Origin: CAYJLB01 sp964370845
GTDB taxonomy: Bacteria; Bacillota; Clostridia; Oscillospirales; Ruminococcaceae
Reading direction: 5' to 3'
NCBI GenBank assembly: GCA_964370845.1
Contig: CAYJLB010000002.1
Coordinates: 1-64,000 of the forward strand
DNA length: 64,000 bases
Below are positions 50,766-59,399 of the stretch, piece by piece. The stretch's first letter is position 1. Each line of letters starts with the position of its first letter. The notes below the pieces were generated by a model that was not told the DNA's origin, ran no database searches, and saw only the letters and a program-made list of their open reading frames with translations. Position numbers and translations under genes: made by a program.

Positions 50766-51938
50766 TTAAAATATTTTCTGTAAAAAATCATTAATTTTGT
50801 CAAGCAAATTATCCTGTTTAACATATATTTCCTCGGAAATATTCTCTGTTGCAACCAAAGGAACAGCGTACAACAACTCATTTTCGTCATAATATCCGAC
50901 AAAACCAAGCTCTTGTCCCTTTAAAATTGGAGCATAATAAAAACTGTCCATAACAACTTTTGTTACAACATCATTTTTATCTCCAACATAATAAAAATAG
51001 TCCTCAACAGGTCGCATTTCAATGGCTAAACTGTCAATTTCCCCACCTACAATATTGGCATAATATACCTTATTATCAATAGGAATTTCTACCAAAATTG
51101 TGGAAGAAAATCCATAATCATATAGCTTTTCGTGGTCATTCCAATCGTCGGGAGCGTTCAAAGTTACAGCGATTAAAGTCACTCCATTTCGCTCACATGC
51201 CGACACTAAACAACGTTTTGCCTTGTCGGTAAAACCTGTCTTAACGCCAATAACACCATTAACGTTTTTCAGTAGTTTGTTTGTGCTTTCCAACCACCTC
51301 GCATAAGGGGGATTTCCAAACTCAAGCTTAACATTTTTAGTGGCTGCAATTTCCCTAAAAATAGGATTTTTCAAGGCTTCACGAGTGAGCATCGCCATAT
51401 CGTAAGACGTGGAAAAATGGTCATCTGTGTAGTCATCAAGCCCCGAAGGAGAAACAAAATTTGTGTGTTCAAGACCAATTTCTTTCGCTCTTTCATTCAT
51501 AAGGGCAACAAACTCAGGAACTGACCCCGAAACCGCAACAGCAGTCGCATTAGAAGCATCATTCCCCGATGGCAACATCATTCCATAAGCTAAAATCCGC
51601 TTAGTAACCAAGTCGCCCTCTAAAAGCCCCATCGATGAACCCTCAACCATAATTGCGTCGCTGTCAACAACGAAATATTCGTCCAAATTTCCACTTTCAA
51701 GGCTAATTATTGTTGACATAATTTTTGTCGTGCTCGCCATTTCCATTTCTTCATAAGCGTTTTTTTCATAGATAATTTTGCCGGTTTTTTCTTCAATTAA
51801 AATTGCAGATTTCGCCGAAATTTCGGGTGGAGAAACTGCAAAAACAGGAAAAAAATAAACGTTTAAAAACAGCAATAACATAGGAAAAACAGAGATTTTT
51901 TTAACAATACAAATAGGCTTCCCATTACAAATTTTCAA
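50766..51938 (-). CDS. D-alanyl-D-alanine carboxypeptidase (DacF-like)
   Basis: Penicillin-binding protein 5-type enzyme trimming peptidoglycan peptides. The protein of about 390 residues has a signal/anchor near its N-terminus (SVFPMLLLFLNVYFFPVFA), the catalytic STTK tetrad, SGN (PSGNDASNA), KTG (GVKTGFTDKAKR) and a C-terminal PBP5-type domain ending in an amphipathic helix (NLLDKINDFLQKIF). I prefer TTG 51938, because GAGGTG lies 9 nt upstream; an ATG seven codons earlier overlaps that site and a further ATG lies at 51983. Confidence 0.88.
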   Translation of the reverse strand: MKICNGKPICIVKKISVFPMLLLFLNVYFFPVFAVSPPEISAKSAILIEEKTGKIIYEKNAYEEMEMASTTKIMSTIISLESGNLDEYFVVDSDAIMVEGSSMGLLEGDLVTKRILAYGMMLPSGNDASNATAVAVSGSVPEFVALMNERAKEIGLEHTNFVSPSGLDDYTDDHFSTSYDMAMLTREALKNPIFREIAATKNVKLEFGNPPYARWLESTNKLLKNVNGVIGVKTGFTDKAKRCLVSACERNGVTLIAVTLNAPDDWNDHEKLYDYGFSSTILVEIPIDNKVYYANIVGGEIDSLAIEMRPVEDYFYYVGDKNDVVTKVVMDSFYYAPILKGQELGFVGYYDENELLYAVPLVATENISEEIYVKQDNLLDKINDFLQKIF

Positions 51939-52050
51939 AGGAAAACACACCTCTTTCATCTTTATTAAATCTGAATATTTCAAATTTCATTAATATGAAT
52001 TATGTGCAATTTCCCTCTTAAAATGTATGAAAACTAACTATTTATTCTAA

Positions 52051-52467
52051 TTATTTTTCAATAGTAATGTCAATTCCGTCCTCAGTTTCAACTTCTTCAT
52101 CTTTTTTCTTTGCGAACATATCTTTAACTTTTGTGATAAGTTCAGGAAGTTGTCCAAGTAATTTTCCTCCGCCATCGCCTTGAGAAATCTGTAAAAGTTC
52201 AACATTTCCATCTTTATTTATAACAATAAATGCAACAGGTGAAATTGTTAAACCAGCGCCACTTCCTCCACCAAAAATATCTTTACTTGTCTTAGCAGTA
52301 GGAATGTCAGAGCCGCCCGCAGCAAAACCAACAGAAACCTTTGAAACAGGGATAATAGTCACGTCGCCAGTGCCTTTAATAGGCTCACCGATAATAGTTT
52401 CCACGTCACTCATTTCACGAATTTTTGTCAAAGCTTTTTCTACTAAATTTTCAATAGGATACCCCAT
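52051..52467 (-). CDS. GerW-family sporulation protein (YtfJ)
   Basis: 138 residues; the family (YtfJ/GerW) is needed for normal spore germination in Bacillus. The conserved core is seen: ALTKIREMSDVETIIGEPI, VTIIPVSKVSVGFAAGGSD and GSGAGLTISPVAFIVINKDG. It lies directly downstream of a DUF2953 gene and near scpA/scpB, a conserved spore-former order. It supports a sporulating lineage. GAGGT precedes the ATG. Confidence 0.93.
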   Translation of the reverse strand: MGYPIENLVEKALTKIREMSDVETIIGEPIKGTGDVTIIPVSKVSVGFAAGGSDIPTAKTSKDIFGGGSGAGLTISPVAFIVINKDGNVELLQISQGDGGGKLLGQLPELITKVKDMFAKKKDEEVETEDGIDITIEK

Positions 52468-52481
52468 AATAATACCTCTTT

Positions 52482-53318
52482 CTATATTTTTTTCATAACT
52501 TTTTTATTAATGTTTTTCTTCTTTTTCTTAGATTTTTTCTGAGTATTGTCTTTACTTTTTAAGTATATTTTCAAGGCTTTTACAGCCGCAGAAATCAAAA
52601 TTGCAAGGATTGTACTAGGCAAAACGGATATTAAAACATCAACTTTATACTCCATTTTATCTTGATTAAACTTACTTTCAAGGTGAATTTTTTTCGCTTT
52701 CAAGGTAAAAATACCCCCTAACAAATTGTAAACATTATAGAAAATTGCTGAAATTTTACCATACTTTAAAGCACATTGGCAAGCATCTTCATCAGCAATC
52801 CCAAGATATAAATATTTTATCTTAATTTTAATAGCTTTCAATAATTTTTGTAAAGTTCGTCCCGCTGTAGGAAGGTAAGGTTTTGCACTTTCATACATTT
52901 CCTTAACTTTTTTTATTTGGTCAGAAATCTTAGCTTTTTTCTCTTTATCCTCAATAACTTCATCTAAAATTTCGTCAATTTGCTCCAAAGTTTCATCAAG
53001 TTCCGACTTTTTTTCCTCGGTGAAATCTTCACTTTTCTCAATGTTTTCAACATCATCAGCAAGAGTTTCTTTCGCCTCTTTAATCGCTAAATCCTTATCT
53101 TCTTCAGTAATAATTTCATTTTTTTGGGCTTTGCTTTTTTTCTTTTTCTTAGGTTTTTTCTTCTTTTTATTTTTCTTAACAGGAAACAGTGTAAAGCACA
53201 TATACTTTACTTTATAAAAAAACTTCTCCCCGTCGTGTTTTAAAATAACTCTCACAGGAATATGCAATATTAAGTAAAAAAATGCGATTATGCCAAAAAT
53301 AATGTAAAGTGCAAGCAT
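52482..53318 (-). CDS. DUF2953 membrane protein
   Basis: 278 residues: an N-terminal membrane helix (about 3-20), a very Lys-rich stretch (about 48-70), an acidic coiled-coil-like section (about 75-125) and the DUF2953 core with YNLLGGIFTLKAKKIHLES, then a second hydrophobic segment and a Lys-rich end. The family is found next to gerW in spore formers; function unknown. GGAGG sits very close to the ATG. Confidence 0.85.
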   Translation of the reverse strand: MLALYIIFGIIAFFYLILHIPVRVILKHDGEKFFYKVKYMCFTLFPVKKNKKKKKPKKKKKSKAQKNEIITEEDKDLAIKEAKETLADDVENIEKSEDFTEEKKSELDETLEQIDEILDEVIEDKEKKAKISDQIKKVKEMYESAKPYLPTAGRTLQKLLKAIKIKIKYLYLGIADEDACQCALKYGKISAIFYNVYNLLGGIFTLKAKKIHLESKFNQDKMEYKVDVLISVLPSTILAILISAAVKALKIYLKSKDNTQKKSKKKKKNINKKVMKKI

Positions 53319-53357
53319 ACTCCCCTCCTAATTATATATTAATTTTTAGTCAATTGA

Positions 53358-53530
53358 CCTCGCAGTAACCACTTTCCCTACATTGCTTTGTGTAGTGCGG
53401 GCATAACAGCGGGGTTGCACTAGTTTAATGTGATATTTAGCAACCTATGACCTCGCAGTAGCCACTTTCCCTACATTGCTTTGTGTAGTGCGGGCATAAC
53501 AGCGGGGTTGCCCCGCAAGCGTCACGCTTG
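53358..53530. repeat. Family-A modular repeat, two units, at the scpB 3' end
   Basis: Two 61-bp blocks beginning CCTCGCAG (53358-53418 and 53451-53511), 93 bp apart, differ at a single base. The second continues into two hairpins, GCGGGG-TTG-CCCCGC (53502-53516) and CAAGCG-TCA-CGCTTG (53516-53530). On the minus strand the last triloop is TGA, the scpB stop codon. It fills the spacer between scpB and the DUF2953 gene. Confidence 0.8.
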
Positions 53531-54073
53531 TTGTTTTACTTCGTCAAAACTTAATTGCTCATTATGACTTGAAAGCTGTGGTAATTCAGTTAGCGAAGAA
53601 AGCTGGAAACAACGTAAAAAAGTATTTGTTGTCTTGTAAGAAATTGGTCGCCCTGGTACATCAAGTCGCCCTGCTTCCTCAAGTAAATCCTTGTCAACAA
53701 GAGAATTTACAATAGAACTGCTGTCAACTCCACGGACATTTTCCACAAAACTTTTGGTTACTGGCTGGTTGTACGCCACAATTGTAAGTACCTCCATAGC
53801 CGCATGAGAAAGAGTGACATTTCTCTTATTTTCAAGAGCAAGTTTTATAAAATGCGAAAACTCTTTCTTAGTCATCATTTGATAATTCTTGTCCAATTTT
53901 TTTACAATTAACGAGCTTGAAATGCTATCATATTTATCATTAAGTAAGTGTATTATTTTTTCAATAGATTCCACCTCAACACCTGAAGCGGTAGACAAAC
54001 TTTCCTCACTAATCGGGTCACCGCTAGAAAAAAGTATTGCCTCAATTATAGAAATTTTTTCATCAAGTTGCAT
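53522..54073 (-). CDS. scpB: Segregation and condensation protein B
   Basis: Dimeric winged-helix subunit of the SMC complex. The 183-residue protein has LDEKISIIEAILFSSGDPIS at the start, AMEVLTIVAYNQPVTKSFVENVRGVDSSSIVNSLVDKDLLEEAGRLDVPGRP in the middle (the family signature region), and an ordinary tail to DEVKQQA. The TGA stop is the loop of a repeat hairpin. AAAGGAAA precedes the ATG. It follows scpA by 12 nt. Confidence 0.95.
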   Translation of the reverse strand: MQLDEKISIIEAILFSSGDPISEESLSTASGVEVESIEKIIHLLNDKYDSISSSLIVKKLDKNYQMMTKKEFSHFIKLALENKRNVTLSHAAMEVLTIVAYNQPVTKSFVENVRGVDSSSIVNSLVDKDLLEEAGRLDVPGRPISYKTTNTFLRCFQLSSLTELPQLSSHNEQLSFDEVKQQA

Positions 54074-54085
54074 TCATATTTCCTT

Positions 54086-54793
54086 TCAAACTTTTTTCCC
54101 TTTTTCAAACCAAAGTTTGCTGTTGTCCTCATTAAGCATAATTCTACCAGATTTTGTAAGTTCCAAAATTGCAAGAAAAGTAGCGATTCTCTCTGACTTT
54201 TCTGCAATTCCAAAGTACAATTTTGTCATATCAAAAATCTCACCACTGTACAAAGTTTTTAAAACATAGAAAATTTTTGCGGTAACAGAGTAAACTTTTT
54301 TTGAAACAAGAGGTCTAAAATCCTTTGTGGATAACGGTTTGTTAAGTTCAGACTTAGCTTCAAAATCCTTGAAAGATAAAACTAAATCCTCGGGATTATG
54401 TAGCCTGTTATAAGTTCTATCAACTTCAACTTCAACTTGCTTACGAACAAAAATTGAATCTCCAACATACTTCTCCCGTAGCAAAGCCGCCGCTTTCTTA
54501 CAAAGTGAATACTCAATCAATCGCCCTTCAAGCTCCTTTTTAAGGGCAATTGCTTCAGCATAAGTTGGTAAAAGTGAAACTGTTTTAATATAGATAAGTC
54601 TTGCCGCCATAGCGAGAAATTCCCCGGCTTGCTCCAAATCGGTTTCTTCAATTCCTTCAATATACATTAAATATTGGTCTAAAAGCAAAGAAATTTCAAT
54701 GTCATTTATGTTCAATTTATTTTTTGTAACAAGAAACAAAAGTAGGTCTAACGGACCCTCAAATTCGTTTAACTTAAAGGATAATTGGGACAT
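54086..54793 (-). CDS. scpA: Segregation and condensation protein A
   Basis: Kleisin of the SMC-ScpAB complex. The 235-residue protein opens FKLNEFEGPLDLLLFLV, the SMC-neck-binding motif, continues with DIEISLLLDQYLMYIE and GEFLAMAARLIYIKTV, and ends in a winged helix (ATFLAILELTKSGRIML). It is immediately upstream of scpB. The smc gene is about 35 kb away on the same strand. Confidence 0.95.
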   Translation of the reverse strand: MSQLSFKLNEFEGPLDLLLFLVTKNKLNINDIEISLLLDQYLMYIEGIEETDLEQAGEFLAMAARLIYIKTVSLLPTYAEAIALKKELEGRLIEYSLCKKAAALLREKYVGDSIFVRKQVEVEVDRTYNRLHNPEDLVLSFKDFEAKSELNKPLSTKDFRPLVSKKVYSVTAKIFYVLKTLYSGEIFDMTKLYFGIAEKSERIATFLAILELTKSGRIMLNEDNSKLWFEKGKKV

Positions 54794-54858
54794 TTTTTCC
54801 TATGTCCTTTCCAATAATAATTACTAATTATTATTTTATTATTGTAAATATTTTAATA

Positions 54859-55527
54859 TTAAAAAGCTATATTTTGGAAAATTATATCAACAAATCTTGT
54901 CAAAAAGTCAAGAATTTCATAGAAAAACCCTGTAATATAGCTAAGTGGAACAGATAAAATACCTGAAAAAATTAAAATAATAAATCCAAGGAAAATATAT
55001 CTTTCATACTGCATTATTTTAAAATAAGTTCTTTGGTCTAAAAATAAAGTTACAATTCTCGAACCGTCAAGAGGAGGAATTGGTAATAAATTAAACACCG
55101 CAAGACTTAAATTTACACCAACAAAAATTGAAAAAATTGTAAGCAAAGCTCTTAAATCAATATTTGTCATAAAAGATGTGTAAAGCGTAACTTTATAAAG
55201 AATTAGGGCGAGAAATGCCATAACCAAATTAGATAAAGGCCCAGCAAAAGCAGAAATTGCCATTCCGACCTTTGGATTTTTAAAGTTTCGTGCGTTAATT
55301 TGAACAGGTTTTGCCCAACCAAAACCAAATAATATAAGCGCTACCGAACCAAATAGGTCAAGGTGTCGCATTGGGTTAAGGGACAACCTCCCCTGCCACT
55401 TACCAGTGTGATCCCCTAGTTTATACGCTGCAAATGCGTGTGCAGCCTCGTGGACAGGCAATGCTGTTAACAAAACAAGTCCTCTTATCAAATATTCTAA
55501 AATGTCAATCGAGCCAATACCAAACAT
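54859..55527 (-). CDS. Site-2 protease-family zinc metalloprotease
   Basis: Intramembrane M50 peptidase. The 222-residue protein has about five to six membrane segments, the catalytic HEAAH (about 27-31, HExxH) and the second metal motif NLLPIPPLDGSRI (about 141-153), with the Asp ligand. Short members of this type in Firmicutes resemble YwhC/SpoIVFB-like proteins; the substrate is unknown. It precedes scpA by 66 nt, a common arrangement. Confidence 0.92.
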   Translation of the reverse strand: MFGIGSIDILEYLIRGLVLLTALPVHEAAHAFAAYKLGDHTGKWQGRLSLNPMRHLDLFGSVALILFGFGWAKPVQINARNFKNPKVGMAISAFAGPLSNLVMAFLALILYKVTLYTSFMTNIDLRALLTIFSIFVGVNLSLAVFNLLPIPPLDGSRIVTLFLDQRTYFKIMQYERYIFLGFIILIFSGILSVPLSYITGFFYEILDFLTRFVDIIFQNIAF

Positions 55528-55711
55528 AAATTAACTTATCCTTTCATTATTTAAAGTGAAAAATGCCACACTTTAAAATTATACAAATAACATTATACAA
55601 TATTTTAATTAAAATTTCAAGTTAGTATTGCCAATTTTATAGGAATTTTTTCGCAAAAAATTAATAATATTCATTATTTTGAAAATAATTTAATTTTTTT
55701 TGAAAAAACCC

Positions 55712-55740
55712 TTGCTTTTTTGTCAATTATCTGATAGAAT
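55712..55740 (+). promoter_or_regulatory. Promoter of rpmB
   Basis: TTGCTT (55712-55717) and TAGAAT (55735-55740) with a 17-nt spacer, 45 nt before the start. The intergenic stretch on the other side (55528-55700) shows nothing else. Confidence 0.65.
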
Positions 55741-55784
55741 ATTAATGTTGACTTTTCGAATATGTTTATAAGGAGGTGCAACCT

Positions 55785-55973
55785 ATGGCAAAATGTGATG
55801 TTTGCGGTAAAGGTGTTACTTTCGGAATCAATGTTTCTCACTCACACAGAAGAACTAATAGAACTTGGAAACCTAACGTGAAGAGAGTTAAGGCTATCGT
55901 AAAAGGCACTCCGTGTCATATTCATGTGTGCTCAAGATGCTTACGTTCAAACAAGGTTACTAGAGCTGTATAA
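55785..55973 (+). CDS. rpmB: 50S ribosomal protein L28 (zinc-type)
   Basis: 62-residue bL28 with two CxxC pairs (CDVCGKG at 4-10 and CSRCLRS at 49-55), the zinc-binding paralogue type. The basic middle (HSHRRTNRTWKPNVKRVK) is canonical. The start is the second ATG, 6 nt after AAGGAGGTG. It is transcribed alone, with promoter and terminator of its own. Confidence 0.96.
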   Translation: MAKCDVCGKGVTFGINVSHSHRRTNRTWKPNVKRVKAIVKGTPCHIHVCSRCLRSNKVTRAV

Positions 55974-56023
55974 TTAATTTTATTTGCTCTTAAATATTAC
56001 ACGTTGGTTTGTGTAATATTATT

Positions 56024-56057
56024 TGTCACACACTTTTCTTTAGTGTGTGACATTTTT
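56024..56057 (+). terminator. rpmB terminator
   Basis: An 11-bp perfect stem TGTCACACACT/AGTGTGTGACA (56024-56034 with 56042-56052) is followed by TTTTT. A second inverted repeat, AATATTACAC/GTGTAATATT, lies just before it. Confidence 0.8.
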
Positions 56058-56091
56058 ATTTATATGAATTTTCAACAATTTATATTTTTAC

Positions 56092-56120
56092 TTGAAATTT
56101 TTCTCATTTTAGTATATAAT
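56092..56120 (+). promoter_or_regulatory. Promoter of the SGNH-hydrolase gene
   Basis: TTGAAA (56092-56097) and TATAAT (56115-56120) with a 17-nt spacer. Confidence 0.75.
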
Positions 56121-56171
56121 ATCTATTGTTGTTGTTTTTACATATCTTATATTGAAAGGAATGTCCATTTT

Positions 56172-57083
56172 ATGGCTGAACAAAATAATAATCGTAAAAA
56201 AGTGAAAAGAGTTCGGTTTTATGCTGAATTTTATATATTAATCGTTTTGGTGCTTTTTGTCGGTATGTTTGCACTTTACGTTTCTACAAGCGATTTACAA
56301 GAGGTTATTGATGCTCAAACTACCACTACTACCGAAACTACTACTGTTGCAACTGAAAGTGAAACTACTATTGCACAGAGTACCGCTGAAAGTGTTGAAA
56401 GTGAAACTTCTGCTACTGAAAGTAGTGAAACCACATCTCCACAAGGAAATCCTGTGCCTACTTCGGAAAGTGTTGGAATGGAATACTTTGACACTACTTT
56501 ATTTATCGGGGATTCAGTAACTTTAGGGCTTGCTTCCTATCAAAAAATCCCGTCTAGCAGTGTTTTTGCTTCTATTGGAATGAATTTGCTTTATATTGAG
56601 GAATCAAAAATTCCTAGCGACCAAACTTACTACTATTATAAAGACAAAAATGTTTATGAAACAATTTCTGAAAAAGCTCCTGAAAACATTTATATAATGC
56701 TTGGTAGTAACGGAATTTCACAAATGGATAATGATTATTTACTTGGAAAATATGAAACTTTCCTTACTAATTTAAAAACTTATCTTGCTGATAATTCGAT
56801 TAATTCAACTGTTTATGTAATTTCTGTACCACCTGTAACTGCTGAGAGGGAGAATTTTGCTCCTAGTAATGTTCCTATTCAAAACAATGACATTGACGCA
56901 TTTAACGCAGAATTACTTGATATTGCTAATGAAAAGAACATTTATTATGTTGATTTTAACAGTTATCTAAGGAATGAAAATGGAAAGTTAGACAGCGATA
57001 AAGCCGCTAGCGACGGATTACATTTTAATAGTGCTACTTATGATGAAATGGTTGAATTTATAATGACACACGTTGTACAGTAA
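56172..57083 (+). CDS. Membrane-anchored SGNH/GDSL hydrolase
   Basis: 303 residues. A basic cytosolic start and one membrane helix (about 20-40) anchor it, with a Thr/Ser/Glu-rich stalk of about 60 residues outside. The SGNH domain follows, with block I FIGDSVTLGL (catalytic Ser), MLGSNGI (block III Asn) and block V DGLHFN (Asp and His). Such enzymes often deacetylate cell-wall or exopolysaccharide sugars; the substrate is unknown. ATG 56172 has AAAGGA upstream; the frame is open further upstream without support. Confidence 0.87.
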   Translation: MAEQNNNRKKVKRVRFYAEFYILIVLVLFVGMFALYVSTSDLQEVIDAQTTTTTETTTVATESETTIAQSTAESVESETSATESSETTSPQGNPVPTSESVGMEYFDTTLFIGDSVTLGLASYQKIPSSSVFASIGMNLLYIEESKIPSDQTYYYYKDKNVYETISEKAPENIYIMLGSNGISQMDNDYLLGKYETFLTNLKTYLADNSINSTVYVISVPPVTAERENFAPSNVPIQNNDIDAFNAELLDIANEKNIYYVDFNSYLRNENGKLDSDKAASDGLHFNSATYDEMVEFIMTHVVQ

Positions 57084-57116
57084 AATATTTTGATTAAGAG
57101 AGGATTTGTTATTTTT

Positions 57117-57608
57117 ATGAAAAAACTAATTTCAATTATTGCTACTTCAACTATACTTGCGTCTACTTTAGTAGGCTGTAGTAGCGAGGGAGAAAGTCAA
57201 AACGTAAATGTTGACTTAAACGCATTTAAAGATGCAATTTATGAAAGTTATGGCTATAACGATGAAAATATGGACGTTGTAAGCGAAAGTGACTACGAAA
57301 TTTTCTTTGATTTTGGCGATGCTGAATACTCTGAAATGATTGTTGTAATGAGCAAAGACCCTGTTTCTGCTGACCAATTTTTCGTGGCAAAAGCATCAAC
57401 TGCTGACGATGTTGAATTAATCGAGGACGCTTTTAATTCAAGAATTGAAAAAAGAAAACAAGATTTTGAAGGATATGCTCCAACTGAATTTGATAAATTA
57501 AACGAAACTTATATGGCTACTGAGGGGAATTATGTTTTCGTTTTTGTTAGCGAGGACACTTCTTCTGCACAACAATTATTTAACAGCGAATTTAAAAATA
57601 TTGATTAA
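57117..57608 (+). CDS. DUF4358-type lipoprotein
   Basis: 163 residues with a lipoprotein signal (MKKLISIIATSTILASTLVGC; lipobox LVGC) and a domain resembling DUF4358: FDFGDAEYSEMIVVMSKDPVSADQFFVAKA and FNSRIEKRKQDFEGYAPTEFDKLN. Function unknown. ATG 57117 has AGAGAGGA 12 nt away, preferred to an earlier in-frame ATG at 57090. It directly follows the SGNH gene (33 nt), so the two are probably co-transcribed and co-localised outside the membrane. Confidence 0.8.
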   Translation: MKKLISIIATSTILASTLVGCSSEGESQNVNVDLNAFKDAIYESYGYNDENMDVVSESDYEIFFDFGDAEYSEMIVVMSKDPVSADQFFVAKASTADDVELIEDAFNSRIEKRKQDFEGYAPTEFDKLNETYMATEGNYVFVFVSEDTSSAQQLFNSEFKNID

Positions 57609-57614
57609 TAAAGT

Positions 57615-57643
57615 AATAACCATCATTTTCGATGGTTATTTTA
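57615..57643 (+). terminator. Terminator after the DUF4358 gene
   Basis: A 10-bp stem AATAACCATC/GATGGTTATT (57615-57624 with 57631-57640) just after the stop, followed by TTACT; the T-tract is weak. Confidence 0.55.
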
Positions 57644-57715
57644 CTATTATTGTAATATCTACCCTAAAATGAAAATAATATTAATTAGTATTATCTAAAA
57701 AAAGTAGGTGAAAAT

Positions 57716-59329
57716 TTGACTAAAAATAGAAGTTTATTAATTATTTTCTTTTTGATGATGTTTATGACTTTTTTTACCTCTTGTCGGGAGGACGATGGGA
57801 CAGGATATATTTTTAAGCACGGAATTATTGGCGACCCGCAAAATTTAGACCCTCAACTCAGCAATGATGACTCCTCTATTCAGGTTGTAAGTACAATGTT
57901 TTTAGGGCTTGTTTCACTGAATGAAAATGGGGAAATTATTGACGGAATTGCAAAAGATTATGACATTTCTTCTGACGGATTAATATACACTTTTTATCTT
58001 TATGACAACTATTACTGGCGGTTTGACGGTGGGGAAAAAACTAATGTGACAGCTAATGATTTTTTGTTTACATTTCAAAGGCTTGCCGATAAAAATACAG
58101 GTTCGCCCCATTCTCAGGATTATTTTTCAATAGAAAATCTTAGCTCAATTTATAACGGTTTTAAAGTAATGTCTAGGCTTGGAGTAACTGTGATTGACGA
58201 TTATACTTTAGAAATTGTGTTAAAAGAGCCAAATCCTGAATTTTTGTCATTAATGGCGAAACCGTCATCTTTCCCTTGTAATGAGGAGTATTTTTACTCC
58301 ACTAAAGGAAAATATGGGCTGGAAGCTGACTTTACGCCCTCTAATGGTGCATTTTATCTAACCGAGTGGCAATACGACCCTTATGGAGATAACAATTATC
58401 TCATTTTAAGAAGCAATCCTTTTTACAGCGAAGTTGATGAGGTTTACCCTTATGGGCTTAACTTTTTTATTGTCGATGATAAGTCACAAGAACTAGCATA
58501 CTTCCCTAGCACAACAAATTCAGTAGTAACAAATTCTTTAGACAATATTGATGAAAGTGACGTGGTTATAAAGGAATTTTCCACCTCAACAAGTGGCGTA
58601 ATTTTCAATTTTAACAATGAAATTTTACAAAAAGATGACGTGCGAAAGGCGCTTTTAATGGCTATTGACAAAGAAAATCTTTTTGAAGAATTGCCAGAAG
58701 AACTTGCCATTTCACAGCAGATGATCCCACCTTCAATTTCTTTATCTGGGGAAAATTTTGTGTTAAACAATGATAATTTTGACTATAATTTTTATGATGG
58801 AGCTTTGGCGGAATTTTTCTGGTACACAAACCTTACAAATTCTGATAAAGAATACCTTTTTGGAACTACAATTATTGCTTCACAAGAGGACATTGCCGTT
58901 GAATATTATGAGAGTGTTTCTGCGACTTGGTCAAAGGTTTTAGGGTTTTATTGCCCCATTGAAACATTGCCACAAGACGAGTATGAAAAGCGTATAAATA
59001 GTGGAGATTTCTTTATTGCAATTGGAGAAATTACTTCCGAAAACAACTCACCAAAAGACTTTTTAGACAACTTTTTAACTGAAAATGATGACAATATTTC
59101 AAGTTACAGCAATTTAGATTTTGACACTTTAGTTGAAAGTGGAAAAACTGCTTCTTCAATAGAAGAAAGCTTGGAAATTTATCACGAAGCGGAACAATTT
59201 TTGCTTGAAAATGCTGTTTTTATCCCAATTTTTTCAATTAGCGAGTATTTTGTTTATTCAAATGAATACTTTGGACTTGATTACTTACCATTTGTTTCAG
59301 TTGTAGATTTCAAAAAAGGCTTGGCTTAA
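57716..59329 (+). CDS. Oligopeptide ABC transporter substrate-binding lipoprotein
   Basis: Family 5 solute-binding protein (OppA/DppA type). The 537-residue protein has a lipoprotein signal ending FFTSC, then DPQNLDPQLSNDDSS near 45, KDYDISSDGLIYTFYL, YTLEIVLKEPNPEFL and the C-terminal YHEAEQFLLENAVFIPIF. The start is TTG 57716, close to AGGTG. No permease or ATPase gene follows; asnB comes next. It must therefore use a transporter encoded elsewhere, or act as an orphan receptor. Confidence 0.9.
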   Translation: MTKNRSLLIIFFLMMFMTFFTSCREDDGTGYIFKHGIIGDPQNLDPQLSNDDSSIQVVSTMFLGLVSLNENGEIIDGIAKDYDISSDGLIYTFYLYDNYYWRFDGGEKTNVTANDFLFTFQRLADKNTGSPHSQDYFSIENLSSIYNGFKVMSRLGVTVIDDYTLEIVLKEPNPEFLSLMAKPSSFPCNEEYFYSTKGKYGLEADFTPSNGAFYLTEWQYDPYGDNNYLILRSNPFYSEVDEVYPYGLNFFIVDDKSQELAYFPSTTNSVVTNSLDNIDESDVVIKEFSTSTSGVIFNFNNEILQKDDVRKALLMAIDKENLFEELPEELAISQQMIPPSISLSGENFVLNNDNFDYNFYDGALAEFFWYTNLTNSDKEYLFGTTIIASQEDIAVEYYESVSATWSKVLGFYCPIETLPQDEYEKRINSGDFFIAIGEITSENNSPKDFLDNFLTENDDNISSYSNLDFDTLVESGKTASSIEESLEIYHEAEQFLLENAVFIPIFSISEYFVYSNEYFGLDYLPFVSVVDFKKGLA

Positions 59330-59334
59330 TTTTC

Positions 59335-59363
59335 TTGCAATTTTCAGTTAAATGGTGTAAAAT
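59335..59363 (+). promoter_or_regulatory. Promoter of asnB
   Basis: TTGCAA (59335-59340) and TAAAAT (59358-59363) with a 17-nt spacer, 36 nt before the start codon. Confidence 0.7.
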
Positions 59364-59399
59364 AGTTAATATATTAACAAATTTAAAAGGAGATATTTT

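Noticed and set aside
53358..53530. Possible CRISPR array at the scpB end
   Set aside because: Only two units, spaced 93 bp apart, with hairpins and no equal-length spacers; no cas genes in the window.
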